Shown: in pieces, positions 29,023-37,214 of the stretch | Layout of the letters: each line of letters opens with the position of its first letter | Numbering within the stretch: position 1 is the stretch's first letter | Assembly: GCA_963780825.1 (NCBI GenBank) | Contig: CAWADL010000006.1 | Span: 62,001 to 126,000, forward strand | Length of the DNA: 64,000 nucleotides | Reading direction: 5' to 3' | Origin: Roseiarcus sp963780825 | GTDB lineage: Bacteria; Pseudomonadota; Alphaproteobacteria; Rhizobiales; Beijerinckiaceae | Notes under the pieces: model-generated | Database searches by the model: none | Told to the model about the DNA's origin: nothing | What the model saw: the letters and a program-made list of their open reading frames with translations, nothing else | Position numbers and translations under genes: made by a program

Positions 29023-29634
29023 TCAAGACACCAGCTGGGCTTCCGCTTTCGCGCTAGCGACATTGGCCGAAAACTTGACGGCGCGCGCCCAGTTCTGCCG
29101 CACCACGTCGTGCGTCTTGTCGAGCGTCTCTTCGTCGGTCAGCGCCAATCCGGCTCTTGCCAAGACGTCGTCGGGCTTTCTAACCGAGCAGACCCCGCTT
29201 AGCACCGGGACGCCGTCGGGTAGCCGAACCTTTCCGGCCCGCACCAGATGGAAGGCCGCGTAGCGGGGAAGAAACATGTCGTAGGCGGCCGTGCCGCCGA
29301 GAATGGCGACAAGCCCGCTCTCGACGCCGATCGCCGCGCAGGCCTCATCGAATGGAGTTACGTCGGGGTTCCAATACCAGATATTGGGTTCGGACGGCTC
29401 GCGCGAGAAGCTCTCGATGCAGCGGGTCAGCAGCAGGCGCCGGCGGTTGCAGGAATTCTCCTGTCCCTCGTGGCTCTTGCGGCCGTGGACCAGGAGCGTC
29501 GCGCTGTCCAGCGAGCGGCACAGAAAATTCTGGTCGCAGTCGAATTTCAGCGTGTTCGGCATGAAGCCGTCCGACGCCGCAATCATGCCGTTTGCCGATA
29601 CGATCGCAAACCCTTCGATGCGCAGCCCGCTCAT
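29023..29634 (-). CDS. dihydrofolate reductase/RibD C-terminal-like protein
   Basis: A 203-residue protein with a DHFR-like layout: FAIVSANGMIAASDGFMPN at the start, LDSATLLVHGRKSHEGQ with the G-R-x-S/T-x-E nucleotide-binding motif, RRRLLLTR, and VAILGGTAAYDMFLPRYAAFHLVRAGKVRLPDGVPVL with the GG motif. It should be an NADPH-dependent reductase of a pterin or flavin-like substrate. AGGAGG lies 9 bp before ATG 29634. It sits between folE and the B3/4 gene on the same strand, and the FolE neighbour fits a pterin substrate, but the exact reaction is unknown. Confidence 0.72.
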   Translation of the reverse strand: MSGLRIEGFAIVSANGMIAASDGFMPNTLKFDCDQNFLCRSLDSATLLVHGRKSHEGQENSCNRRRLLLTRCIESFSREPSEPNIWYWNPDVTPFDEACAAIGVESGLVAILGGTAAYDMFLPRYAAFHLVRAGKVRLPDGVPVLSGVCSVRKPDDVLARAGLALTDEETLDKTHDVVRQNWARAVKFSANVASAKAEAQLVS

Positions 29635-29689
29635 GACCAACTGCCTCCTCCGTACCTCAGTTAGGATACGAACACAGGTTCATAAAGGT

Positions 29690-30280
29690 TCACCCACCGA
29701 CCGCGCTCAAAAATTCGCTACGCGTCCGCGGGTCGTCGCGAATGGCCCCGAGCAGCCGGCTGGTCGAAAGCCGCGAACCCGGCGTATTCACGCCGCGCAG
29801 CGTCATGCAGGAATGCTCCGCCTCGATCATCACGCCGACCCCGACGGGGTTGAGCACGTCCTGGATCGTCTCGGCGATATCGAGCGTCAGCTTCTCCTGG
29901 ATTTGCAGCCGCCGGGAGAACCCCTGCACAACGCGGGCCAGCTTTGAGATGCCGACCACGCGGTCGCGCGGCAGGTAGCCGACATGCGCAACGCCGATCA
30001 CCGGCAGCATATGATGCTCGCAGAAGCTGACGACGCGCACGTTGGACAGCACGATGAGCTCGTCGTAGCCGCCCGTCTCCTCGAATGTGCGTTCGAGATA
30101 TTGGCGCGGGTCTTCGTCGTAACCGGAGAAAAGCTGAGCATAAGAGCGTGCGACGCGGGCGGGCGTATCGCGAAGGCCCTCGCGCTCGGGGTCGTCGCCG
30201 GCCCACTCGATCAATACCCTGACCGCCGCCTCGGCCTCGGCCTTGGTTACGCCGCGCTTAGTCTTTGCCTGGTCGTCCAT
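29690..30280 (-). CDS. folE: GTP cyclohydrolase I
   Basis: A 196-residue enzyme converting GTP to 7,8-dihydroneopterin triphosphate, the first step of folate and queuosine synthesis. DDPEREGLRDTPARVARSYAQLFSGYDEDP, SFCEHHMLPVIGVAHVGYLP (zinc-binding Cys and His), GISKLARVVQGFSRRLQIQEKLT and MIEAEHSCMTLRGV (second zinc Cys) are all present, so this is the zinc-dependent type IA enzyme. ATG 30280 is used because longer forms add only a short Arg-rich stretch. Confidence 0.96.
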   Translation of the reverse strand: MDDQAKTKRGVTKAEAEAAVRVLIEWAGDDPEREGLRDTPARVARSYAQLFSGYDEDPRQYLERTFEETGGYDELIVLSNVRVVSFCEHHMLPVIGVAHVGYLPRDRVVGISKLARVVQGFSRRLQIQEKLTLDIAETIQDVLNPVGVGVMIEAEHSCMTLRGVNTPGSRLSTSRLLGAIRDDPRTRSEFLSAVGG

Positions 30281-30359
30281 GCCGCCTCTTCGTAAGCGCA
30301 AGCCACGCCGGACCTGGCGCAGCGTAAAGGGTTAACATAGCTTAACCCTGGGCGAAAGT

Positions 30360-31598
30360 TTACGCGCCGACCACCTTCAGGTCGAACTCCGCCCGGTCTC
30401 GTCCCGCCCGCTTGGCGCGATAGAGCGCGGCGTCGGCGCGGCTAAGCAAGGTTTCCGGGGCTTCCGGGCATGCCGGGTTCAGGCAGGCGGCGCCGATGCT
30501 GATGCTGACGATCCGGCGATCGCCGAGCGCGGGATGCGGCAGGCGCAAGTTCTCCACGGCGGTGCGGATCCGTGTTGCCGCCGCTGCCGCCGCCTCGACC
30601 GCGTACCCCGGCAGCACGACCGCGAACTCCTCGCCGCCGATGCGGCCGGCGAAACAGGGCGGCGCGCCGGAGGTGGCGGCGATCGCGCCGGCGATCGCGC
30701 GAATGCATTTGTCGCCTTCGGGATGGCCCATCGTATCGTTGTAGAGCTTGAAATGGTCGATATCGAGCATCAGCACGGTCAGCGCCTCGCCCGTACGTCC
30801 CGCCTCGTCCGTCGCGCGCGAAAAGCGTTCGTCGAAATCGCGGCGATTGATCAGCCCGGTCAGCGCGTCGGTGCGCGAGAGCGCGTCCAGCTTGCGGTTG
30901 GCCTCGACGATCTCGGCGCTGCGCATCGCCTCACGGCGATAGGTCAAGTAAAGCCGCCGCTCCGACGCCTCCATGCGGTAGTTCGCCGACAGGCTGAGGC
31001 CGGTCGCGGCAAGGTAGAGGATCGTGGCGCACCAGCTTGCGGCCGGCTCGACCCCGGGATGCTGGAAGGCGTTGGCGATCAGGATCGGCAGATAGACGAG
31101 CGCCAACGGCGCGCTGACCATGAACGGCAAATCGGCGCGAAGGTTGAGTTTGACCGGGAAGATGCTGAGGCCGAACGCGTGATAGACCGCAATCGGGCCG
31201 CTCAGCGCCCGGTTGATCCCGAGGCCGGCGAACAGGGACAAGAGCGCGACGAAGACCGACAGCGCGTCGATGTGGTTCAGGGTTCTGGGAAATCGCGCGG
31301 CGGCGGCGACCAAAACGAGTGAGGGAACCGTCAAGATGAGTTCGATCGCCAGATAGCTGCGATAGGCCTGGGATGGGCTGATGAAGCCGGTCAGCAGGCA
31401 CGCGATCGCCACCAGGTGCATGACCAGAATGGCGCTGAGAGCGTCGTTGGCGAAGGCGGCGCGACGGCGCTCGGCGGTTTGGGCCTGAAAGGCGCGCTCG
31501 AGCTCGCCCTTGAACGACAGCCCGCGCAGCGGGGCGTTCAAGCGTTGCTCGATTTGCGTCTTCAACCCTTCGACGCCGTCTGTTTGTCGCCCGCCCAT
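30360..31598 (-). CDS. membrane-bound diguanylate cyclase (GGDEF)
   Basis: About 412 residues. Five or six membrane helices occupy residues about 45-210 (AILVMHLVAIACLLTGFI, YLAIELILTVPSLVLVAAAA, ALSVFVALLSLFAGLGI, and on), followed by a short coil (RREAMRSAEIVEANRKLDAL) and a full GGDEF domain: SRTDALTGLINRRDFDE, LMLDIDHFKLYNDTMGHPEGD, and the active site GRIGGEEFAVVLPG. The catalytic GGEEF is intact, so it should make c-di-GMP. No RxxD inhibitory site is seen at the usual place five residues upstream of GGEEF. An upstream ATG at 31637 exists, but its extra residues come from a GC-rich palindrome. Confidence 0.88.
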   Translation of the reverse strand: MGGRQTDGVEGLKTQIEQRLNAPLRGLSFKGELERAFQAQTAERRRAAFANDALSAILVMHLVAIACLLTGFISPSQAYRSYLAIELILTVPSLVLVAAAARFPRTLNHIDALSVFVALLSLFAGLGINRALSGPIAVYHAFGLSIFPVKLNLRADLPFMVSAPLALVYLPILIANAFQHPGVEPAASWCATILYLAATGLSLSANYRMEASERRLYLTYRREAMRSAEIVEANRKLDALSRTDALTGLINRRDFDERFSRATDEAGRTGEALTVLMLDIDHFKLYNDTMGHPEGDKCIRAIAGAIAATSGAPPCFAGRIGGEEFAVVLPGYAVEAAAAAATRIRTAVENLRLPHPALGDRRIVSISIGAACLNPACPEAPETLLSRADAALYRAKRAGRDRAEFDLKVVGA

Positions 31599-31756
31599 CG
31601 CCCGTTCGCCGCGAAGCCGCCGCCGAGGCGGCGGCATGTCGTTTGCTGATGAGACGATCTATCGCGGAGATACGGAGGCGGCGTTCCAAGTTTCATTCGG
31701 ATTTTAGCGATTCTGCCGCCCTTGCGAACAAAGCCTAAACAAGCTTCCCTCGCGCC

Positions 31757-33802
31757 ATGCTCGCCGCCCCGATTCGCAGCTCCCTCGCCAGCCTCAACGA
31801 GGCGCAGCGCGCCGCGGTCGAGCACGCGGGCGGGCCGCTGCTGGTCATCGCCGGCGCCGGCTCGGGTAAGACCAATACGCTGGCGCATCGCGTCGCCCAT
31901 CTGGTGCTTGGCGGCGCTGATCCGAAGCGCATCATGCTGGCGACCTTTTCGCGCCGCGCCGCCGCCGAGCTCAACCGCCGCGTCGAGCGGATTCTGCGGC
32001 GCGATTTAGGCCCCGAGGCTGCGGCGGCCGCTATCCCCGCCTATGCGGGGACGTTTCATGCGATTGGCGCGCGGCTGTTGCGGGAATATGCGGAGCGCAT
32101 CGGGCTCGACGCCAACTTCACTATCCACGACCGCGAGGACAGCGCCGATTTGATGAACCTCACACGCCACACGGCGGGGCTCTCGCAGACGCCGGAGCGG
32201 TTTCCAACCAAATCGACCTGCGTGGCGATCTACTCCCGCGTGGTCAACGCGCGCGCGACCTTGGCTGAGGTTTTGGGGCGGCATTTTCCCTGGACGGCGG
32301 CGCACGAGGCGGCGCTGGCGACACTGTTCGCGGCTTATGTCGAGGCCAAGCAGGCGCAAGGCGTGCTCGATTACGACGATCTGCTGCTTTACCTCGCGCA
32401 GGCGCTTGCCGAGCCCGCGCTCGCGGCCGAGATAGCTGGTCGCTTCGATCATCTGCTGGTTGACGAATATCAGGACACGAATTCACTGCAGGCGGAGATC
32501 GCGCTGACCCTTCGTCCGGGCGGGGGCGGCCTGACCGTCGTCGGCGATGACGCGCAGTCGATCTATTCCTTCCGCGCCGCGACGGTGCGCAATATTCTCG
32601 ACTTTCCGCAAAACTTCGATCCGCCGGCGCGCATCGTCGCGCTGGAGCAGAACTACCGCTCGAGCGAACCGATTCTCGCGGCTTCGAACGCCGTCATCGC
32701 GCTGAGCCCTGAACGCCTGCCGAAGACGCTGTGGACGGACAAACAGGGCGGCGGAAAGCCGTTGCTGGTCACGGTCGGCGAGGAGACCGAACAGGCGCGC
32801 TATGTCGCCGGGCGGGTGCTGGCCAACCGCGAGGCAGGCGCGAGCTTGAAATCGCAGGCGGTGTTGTTTCGAACCGGCAGCCATTCCGCCGCGCTCGAAT
32901 TGGAGCTGACCCGCCGCAATATCCCGTTCGTCAAATTCGGCGGCCTCAAGTTTCTCGATGCGGCGCATGTGAAGGACGCGCTGGCGCTGCTCAGATTGAT
33001 CGAGAACCCCAGGGATCGGGTGGCGGGGTTTCGGGTGATGCAGCTGCTGCCGGGGATCGGGCCGGGACATGCGGAGAAGATGGTCGCGGCGGCCGGAACC
33101 CCGGACGCCTTCGCCACGCTGGCGGCCTATCCCGCGCCGGCGAAGGCGCGGGAGGCGTTCGGCGAATTCGTCGCCCTGCTGCAGCGTGCGGCTGCGGGTC
33201 TGCCCTGGCCGAGTGATCTCGCGGAAGTTTTGAGCTGGCGCCGGGCGACGCTGGAAGAGTCTTACGACAACGTGGCGCCCCGCGCGGCCGATCTCGACGC
33301 GCTGGAGCGGATCGCCGAGACCTACCCCTCGCGCGAACGTTTCCTGAGCGAGCTGACGCTTGATCCGCCGGACGCGACCAGTGATGAAGCCGGGCCGCCG
33401 TTGCGGGACGAGGATTATCTGATCCTCTCGACTATTCACTCCGCCAAGGGACAGGAGTGGCGGAGCGTCTTCGTGCTGAACTGCGTCGACGGCTGTATTC
33501 CCTCCGATCTCGCGACGGGAACGCGCGAGGAGATCGAAGAGGAGCGGCGCCTGCTTTATGTCGCGATGACCCGGGCGAAGGACGATCTGGAGTTGATCGT
33601 ACCGCGCCGGTTTCATGTCCACGGGCAACCGCGGAATGGCGACCGCCACGTGCTGGCGGCGCGAACGCGCTTCCTGCCGCCCTCGACGCTCAAACATTTC
33701 GCGCAGGTGGTCTGGCCCGCGCTCGCCGCCACGCCGGCGACGCCGGTCCGCGAAGGGCCGAAGATTGATCTCAAGGCGCGAATGCGGGCAATGTGGGGGT
33801 GA
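31757..33802 (+). CDS. UvrD/Rep-family superfamily 1A DNA helicase
   Basis: A 681-residue 3'-5' helicase. Motif I VIAGAGSGKTNTLAHRVAHL near residue 30, Ia TFSRRAAAELNRRV, II LLVDEYQDTN near 235, III VGDDAQSIYSFRAA, IV LEQNYRSSEPIL, V TIHSAKGQEWRSVFVLN near 555, VI LLYVAMTRAKDDLEL near 597. It is shorter than typical UvrD (about 720-780) and lacks the usual C-terminal tail, so a second UvrD/PcrA paralogue in the genome is likely. It is divergent from the diguanylate cyclase gene. Confidence 0.93.
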   Translation: MLAAPIRSSLASLNEAQRAAVEHAGGPLLVIAGAGSGKTNTLAHRVAHLVLGGADPKRIMLATFSRRAAAELNRRVERILRRDLGPEAAAAAIPAYAGTFHAIGARLLREYAERIGLDANFTIHDREDSADLMNLTRHTAGLSQTPERFPTKSTCVAIYSRVVNARATLAEVLGRHFPWTAAHEAALATLFAAYVEAKQAQGVLDYDDLLLYLAQALAEPALAAEIAGRFDHLLVDEYQDTNSLQAEIALTLRPGGGGLTVVGDDAQSIYSFRAATVRNILDFPQNFDPPARIVALEQNYRSSEPILAASNAVIALSPERLPKTLWTDKQGGGKPLLVTVGEETEQARYVAGRVLANREAGASLKSQAVLFRTGSHSAALELELTRRNIPFVKFGGLKFLDAAHVKDALALLRLIENPRDRVAGFRVMQLLPGIGPGHAEKMVAAAGTPDAFATLAAYPAPAKAREAFGEFVALLQRAAAGLPWPSDLAEVLSWRRATLEESYDNVAPRAADLDALERIAETYPSRERFLSELTLDPPDATSDEAGPPLRDEDYLILSTIHSAKGQEWRSVFVLNCVDGCIPSDLATGTREEIEEERRLLYVAMTRAKDDLELIVPRRFHVHGQPRNGDRHVLAARTRFLPPSTLKHFAQVVWPALAATPATPVREGPKIDLKARMRAMWG

Positions 33803-33823
33803 GGGCAGGGGACGCCCCTTCTT

Positions 33824-34120
33824 TCAGGCGACCTTCGATTCGAGGGGCTTTACCTGAATCGCTTGCGGATTCTTGCGAACTTGAGCGAGGTCGTAGCTCA
33901 TCTGCATTCGAAGCCAAAAGTCGGCGGCGCCGCCAAATGCTTTCTCCAACCTGACGGCCATCTCAGGGGTAATGCCGTGTTGGCCTTTGATTAATCGATG
34001 AAGCTGCTGGCGGGTGACACCGAGTTCCTTAGCCGCCTCCGCGACGGACAAGCCCAGCGCGTCGATGTTCTCCCGTATCAATCCGCCGGGATGGGGCGGG
34101 TTCTTCATGCGCGCGGTCAT
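33824..34120 (-). CDS. higA: HigA-family antitoxin, solitary
   Basis: About 98 residues, with the family beginning NPPHPGGLIRENIDALGLSVAEAAKELGVTRQQLHRLIKGQHGITPEMAVRLEKAFGGAADFWLRMQMSYDLAQVRK. Its ATG at 34120 overlaps the stop of the broken higB upstream as ATGA. It differs markedly from the HigA at 7897, so cross-regulation is not expected. Without a working toxin beside it, it may be an antidote remnant or a stand-alone repressor. Confidence 0.88.
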   Translation of the reverse strand: MTARMKNPPHPGGLIRENIDALGLSVAEAAKELGVTRQQLHRLIKGQHGITPEMAVRLEKAFGGAADFWLRMQMSYDLAQVRKNPQAIQVKPLESKVA

Positions 34121-34176
34121 ACCCACCTTCCTCGGTGATAGTCGATCAGATCAACATCGAGTTGTAACCCGTCGCG
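34117..34176 (-). pseudogene. higB: 3' remnant of a higB toxin gene
   Basis: The last 19 codons before higA read LQLDVDLIDYHRGRW and stop, matching the C-terminal end of HigB (compare DAMDVEIVDYH of the intact copy at 7606). Upstream there is an in-frame stop (34177-34179) and only about 40 bp to the next gene, so the rest of the toxin is lost. Confidence 0.65.
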
Positions 34177-34218
34177 TTACTAGTTACAAGTGGATTTCAC
34201 AAGACCGCGGCACGCTAC

Positions 34219-34893
34219 TCAGCGCCCGCGCCCCTGGCTCATCCTCCGCTCCAGCACGCCGACGAGCCTCACCATCGGCCAAAGAAACGCGATGTAGATG
34301 AGCGCCGCCAGGATCAGCGGCGAGGGGTTGGCGTAGAGCGCCTGTGTGTCCGTGGCTTCGTTGAGCAACTCCGGCAGCGCGACCGTCGAGGCGAGCGATG
34401 TGTCTTTGAACATCGACACGCAATTGCCGGTCATCGGCGGAATGACGGCTCTGAGGGCTTGCGGCAGGATGACGCGACGAAGCGAAAGGCCGAACGGCAG
34501 GCCGAGCGCCGCGGCCGCCTCGAACTGCCCTTTCGGAACGCCCTCGACGCCCGCGCGATAGACCTCTGCGGAATAGGCGCCCATCACCAGCGCGAACGCC
34601 AGCACCGCCGAGGTCCAGGACGACAGCTTTATGCCGAGAAACGGCAGCGCGTAGTAGATGAGGATGAGGATGACCAGCATCGGCGTTGCGCGGAACACGT
34701 CGATGTAGAGGATCGCGATCCAGCGCAGCGGTTTCGCCGCATAGAGTCGGATCAACGCCACGACGAGCCCAAGCGCGGCGCCGAAGACGATGCTGAGCGC
34801 GCCGAGCGCGAGCGTGTTGCGAAACCCGCGCAAGAGCGCCGGCAGCGAGTCGCTCATGACCCGGGTGTTGAAGAAGGTGTCGGCGAGGGTCAT
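34219..34893 (-). CDS. polar amino acid ABC transporter permease
   Basis: A 224-residue inner-membrane protein of the HisM/GlnP family with about five membrane segments. FRNTLALGALSIVFGAALGLVVALIR starts the domain, VFRATPMLVILILIYYALPFLGI carries the conserved R-x-T-P, and AYSAEVYRAGVEGVPKGQFEAAAALGLPFGLSLRRVILPQALRAVIPPM is the EAA loop that contacts the ATPase. It follows the binding-protein gene in the same direction. No ATP-binding protein gene is adjacent, so the ATPase must be supplied from elsewhere. Confidence 0.92.
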   Translation of the reverse strand: MTLADTFFNTRVMSDSLPALLRGFRNTLALGALSIVFGAALGLVVALIRLYAAKPLRWIAILYIDVFRATPMLVILILIYYALPFLGIKLSSWTSAVLAFALVMGAYSAEVYRAGVEGVPKGQFEAAAALGLPFGLSLRRVILPQALRAVIPPMTGNCVSMFKDTSLASTVALPELLNEATDTQALYANPSPLILAALIYIAFLWPMVRLVGVLERRMSQGRGR

Positions 34894-34981
34894 CGGGACG
34901 AGCCGCCGACCGGGGCGGCGGCCTCCAGGCCGCCGGCCGACGGGGATCTCGTCGGCCTGGAGGCCGACGCTCCGCGGCTTC
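34894..34981. repeat. intergenic inverted repeat, family R6
   Basis: GCGGCGGCCTCCAGGCCGCC and GTCGGCCTGGAGGCCGAC form an imperfect hairpin between the binding-protein and permease genes. A related unit (GTCGGCCTCCAGGCCGAC) lies at 44065-44130. Confidence 0.65.
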
Positions 34982-35767
34982 TCACTTCGGAATCGGCGCT
35001 GATGTCACGGTCGAGGAGCCGGCGGCCGGCTCGGCGCCGAACCATTTCTTGTGGATCGCGACCAGCGTCCCGTCGGTCTTCATCGAACCGATGGCGTCGC
35101 TGAGCTTTTGCAGATTCGCATCGTCCTTCGGCAACATCAGGCCGTATTGTTCGCCGGTCTTGATACGGTCCTTCACGGTCAGCCCGGTCATCGTCTTGAA
35201 CGCATATTGCATGCCGGGGATGTCGCTGATCACGCCGTCCACCCGGCCGGCCGAGAGATCGAGCAGCATGTTCGGATAGGCCTTGTATCCCTTGGCGTCC
35301 GCAAAACCATCGGCGGCCTGATTGTTCTTCACCCATGCCTCGCCAGTCGAGCCCGAGAGATAGCCGACCGTCTTGCCTTTCAAGTCCGCGACCGTGTTCA
35401 GCGGGCTGTCGGACTTGGTTGCCAGCCCCATGTCGGAATCATAGTAGGGTTGGGTGAAGCTCACCGATTTGAGCCGCTCCGGCGTGATGGTGATGCTGGA
35501 GATGGCGACGTCGATGCGCTTGGAGGCGATGGCTGCGAACAGCGCCTGGAAGCCGTAATCGGCGATATTGGTCTTGAAACCGGCGCGCTTGGCGGCCTCG
35601 TTGACGACGTCGACCTCGAACCCCTCGAACGAGCCGTCGGCGAGCTTGGTCTCGAACGGCGGATTGGTTGGATAGGCGCCGACGTTCAACACATCTTCCG
35701 CCCGCGCCAGCGAGCCGCCGACAAACAAACACAGCGCAGCTGCGCTCAAGACCCAACGACGATCCAT
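34982..35767 (-). CDS. amino acid ABC transporter periplasmic binding protein (family 3)
   Basis: A 261-residue SBP_bac_3 protein. Signal peptide RRWVLSAAALCLFVGGSLARA, then LNVGAYPTNPPFETKLADGSFEGFEVDVVNEAAKRAGFK, AIASKRIDVAISSITITPERLKSVSFTQPYY (the classic ITxTPER motif), GKTVGYLSGSTGEAWVK, GRVDGVISDIP and LSDAIGSMKTDGTLVAIHKKWFG. It binds a polar amino acid or cystine. ATG 35767 with GGAGGAGG just upstream is the natural start. It and the permease lie downstream of a luciferase-like monooxygenase and a cysteine-desulfurase-like enzyme, which suggests a sulfur-containing ligand; that is inference. Confidence 0.92.
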   Translation of the reverse strand: MDRRWVLSAAALCLFVGGSLARAEDVLNVGAYPTNPPFETKLADGSFEGFEVDVVNEAAKRAGFKTNIADYGFQALFAAIASKRIDVAISSITITPERLKSVSFTQPYYDSDMGLATKSDSPLNTVADLKGKTVGYLSGSTGEAWVKNNQAADGFADAKGYKAYPNMLLDLSAGRVDGVISDIPGMQYAFKTMTGLTVKDRIKTGEQYGLMLPKDDANLQKLSDAIGSMKTDGTLVAIHKKWFGAEPAAGSSTVTSAPIPK

Positions 35768-35878
35768 GCTTTTCCTCCTCCTCAGACAAGTTTGATGGAC
35801 AAGCCGTCCATCACACATTTCTTGCATGGGCGCGAGACCTATCCCAACTACCCGTAACCGGGGCAATAAGCGGGCGCC

Positions 35879-35966
35879 CTGTAGCCGCGGACTCCAGTCC
35901 GCGGTGGTCAAGAGATCGAGCCTCACCGTGAAAGCGCCAATCTCGGGGAGACCGCGGCTACAGGCG
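35879..35966. repeat. intact R1 palindromic repeat
   Basis: Begins CTGTAGCCGCGGACTCCAGT and ends GAGACCGCGGCTACAG, inverse of each other, with the inner palindrome CCGCGGACT-CC-AGTCCGCGG. Its CTACAG end provides the TAG stop codon of the aminotransferase gene. This is the best uninterrupted reference copy of R1 in the window. Confidence 0.85.
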
Positions 35967-37214
35967 CCCGGGAATCTGCCCCAGAACGCGGTGTGCGATC
36001 TCCTCGAACCGCGCAATGTCATCGATCGTGTTGTAATGCGCGAGCGATACGCGGATCGCGCCGCGTTCGAAGGCGAGCCCCAGCCTCGCCATCAGTCGCG
36101 GTGCGAACATGTGCCCGTCGCGCAGCGCGACTCCTTCCCGCCCCATCGCCGTGGCGAAGGCCTGCGGCGTCGTTGCGTCGAGCGAGAAGCAGAAGGTCGG
36201 CGCGCGCTCCGCAACATCGCTCTCCTCAGCCAGCCCGTGGATCTGAGCCCCAAGCCGCTTCAGTGCGCCCAGCATGGCGCGCGAAAGGATCTGCTCATAA
36301 TCGCGGATCGCGGCGTAGGCGGCGCTCAGCGCCTCGCGCCGCGAGCCCGCCTCGATGTAGCGGCGACCGATCGATTCGAGATAATCGATCGCCGCCTTCA
36401 TGCCTGCGACGTTCTCGTAGACGAAAGTCCCGACTTCGATCTTGTGCGGCGGGACGTCGGGAATGAAATCCTCCTTGAACGTATAAAGTTTCACCAGCGC
36501 GTCGTAACGGCCCCACAGGAAGCCCATGTGCGGCGAGAAATTCTTGTAGCCCGAGCAGACGAGATAATCGCAGGCCCAGGCCTTCACGTCGATGAGCCCA
36601 TGCGGCCCGAAATGCACGGCGTCGACAAACAATTCCGCGCCCGCGTCGCGCGCCGCGCGTCCGACTTCCGCCACATCGACGATCGTGCCGATCGCGTGCG
36701 AAGTCGCGGTGCAGGCGACGAGCCGCGTGCGCGCGTTCAATAGCGGCTGCAGATCTTCTATGTGCAGGCGATGGTCGGCGCGCATCGGCCAGACGCGGAT
36801 CTTCGCCCCGAACTCCTCCAGAGCGGTCCAGGTCGAGATATTCGCGTCGTGGTCCATGTCGGTGACGACGATCTCATCGCGGCTTTTGAGATCGCGCGCG
36901 ATCCCGAGGCTCACGAGACGGATGAACGACGTCGCATTGAGGCCGAAGCAGATCTCTTCCGGCCGCTCCGCGCCGACGAGATCGGCGACGGCCTCGCGCG
37001 CGGCTTGGAGATTGCGGTCCACCCCTTCGCTGATCGCGTATTTCGCCATCCGCTGCACGTTGTAGTCGGTCAGATGGCCGGCGACCGCGTCGATGACGCG
37101 CTGCGGGACCTGCGCGCCGCCGGCGTTCTCCAGGAATACGGTGTCTGGATGACGACTGAGCGCGGGAAACTCGGCGCGCAATTCGTCGACCGGAAAAGCG
37201 TTGGGGCGGCTCAT
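35958..37214 (-). CDS. cysteine desulfurase-like class V aminotransferase
   Basis: A 418-residue PLP enzyme of the NifS/SufS-like group: FLENAGGAQVPQRVIDAV, GLNATSFIRLVSLGIARDL, VTDMDHDANISTWTALEE, TATSHAIGTIVDVAEVGRAARDAGAELFVDAVHFGPHGLIDV, and the PLP-lysine segment DYLVCSGYKNFSPHMGFLWGR. The conserved sulfur-carrying Cys loop of true desulfurases (RTGHHC-like) is not evident; instead RVSLAHYNTIDDI follows the substrate-binding Arg, as in CsdA/VC1184-like proteins. As written it is continuous with the monooxygenase upstream (842 residues in all), but its own ATG at 37214 overlaps, in the other frame, a stop for the monooxygenase (ATGA), so I list two genes. Confidence 0.82.
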   Translation of the reverse strand: MSRPNAFPVDELRAEFPALSRHPDTVFLENAGGAQVPQRVIDAVAGHLTDYNVQRMAKYAISEGVDRNLQAAREAVADLVGAERPEEICFGLNATSFIRLVSLGIARDLKSRDEIVVTDMDHDANISTWTALEEFGAKIRVWPMRADHRLHIEDLQPLLNARTRLVACTATSHAIGTIVDVAEVGRAARDAGAELFVDAVHFGPHGLIDVKAWACDYLVCSGYKNFSPHMGFLWGRYDALVKLYTFKEDFIPDVPPHKIEVGTFVYENVAGMKAAIDYLESIGRRYIEAGSRREALSAAYAAIRDYEQILSRAMLGALKRLGAQIHGLAEESDVAERAPTFCFSLDATTPQAFATAMGREGVALRDGHMFAPRLMARLGLAFERGAIRVSLAHYNTIDDIARFEEIAHRVLGQIPGRL

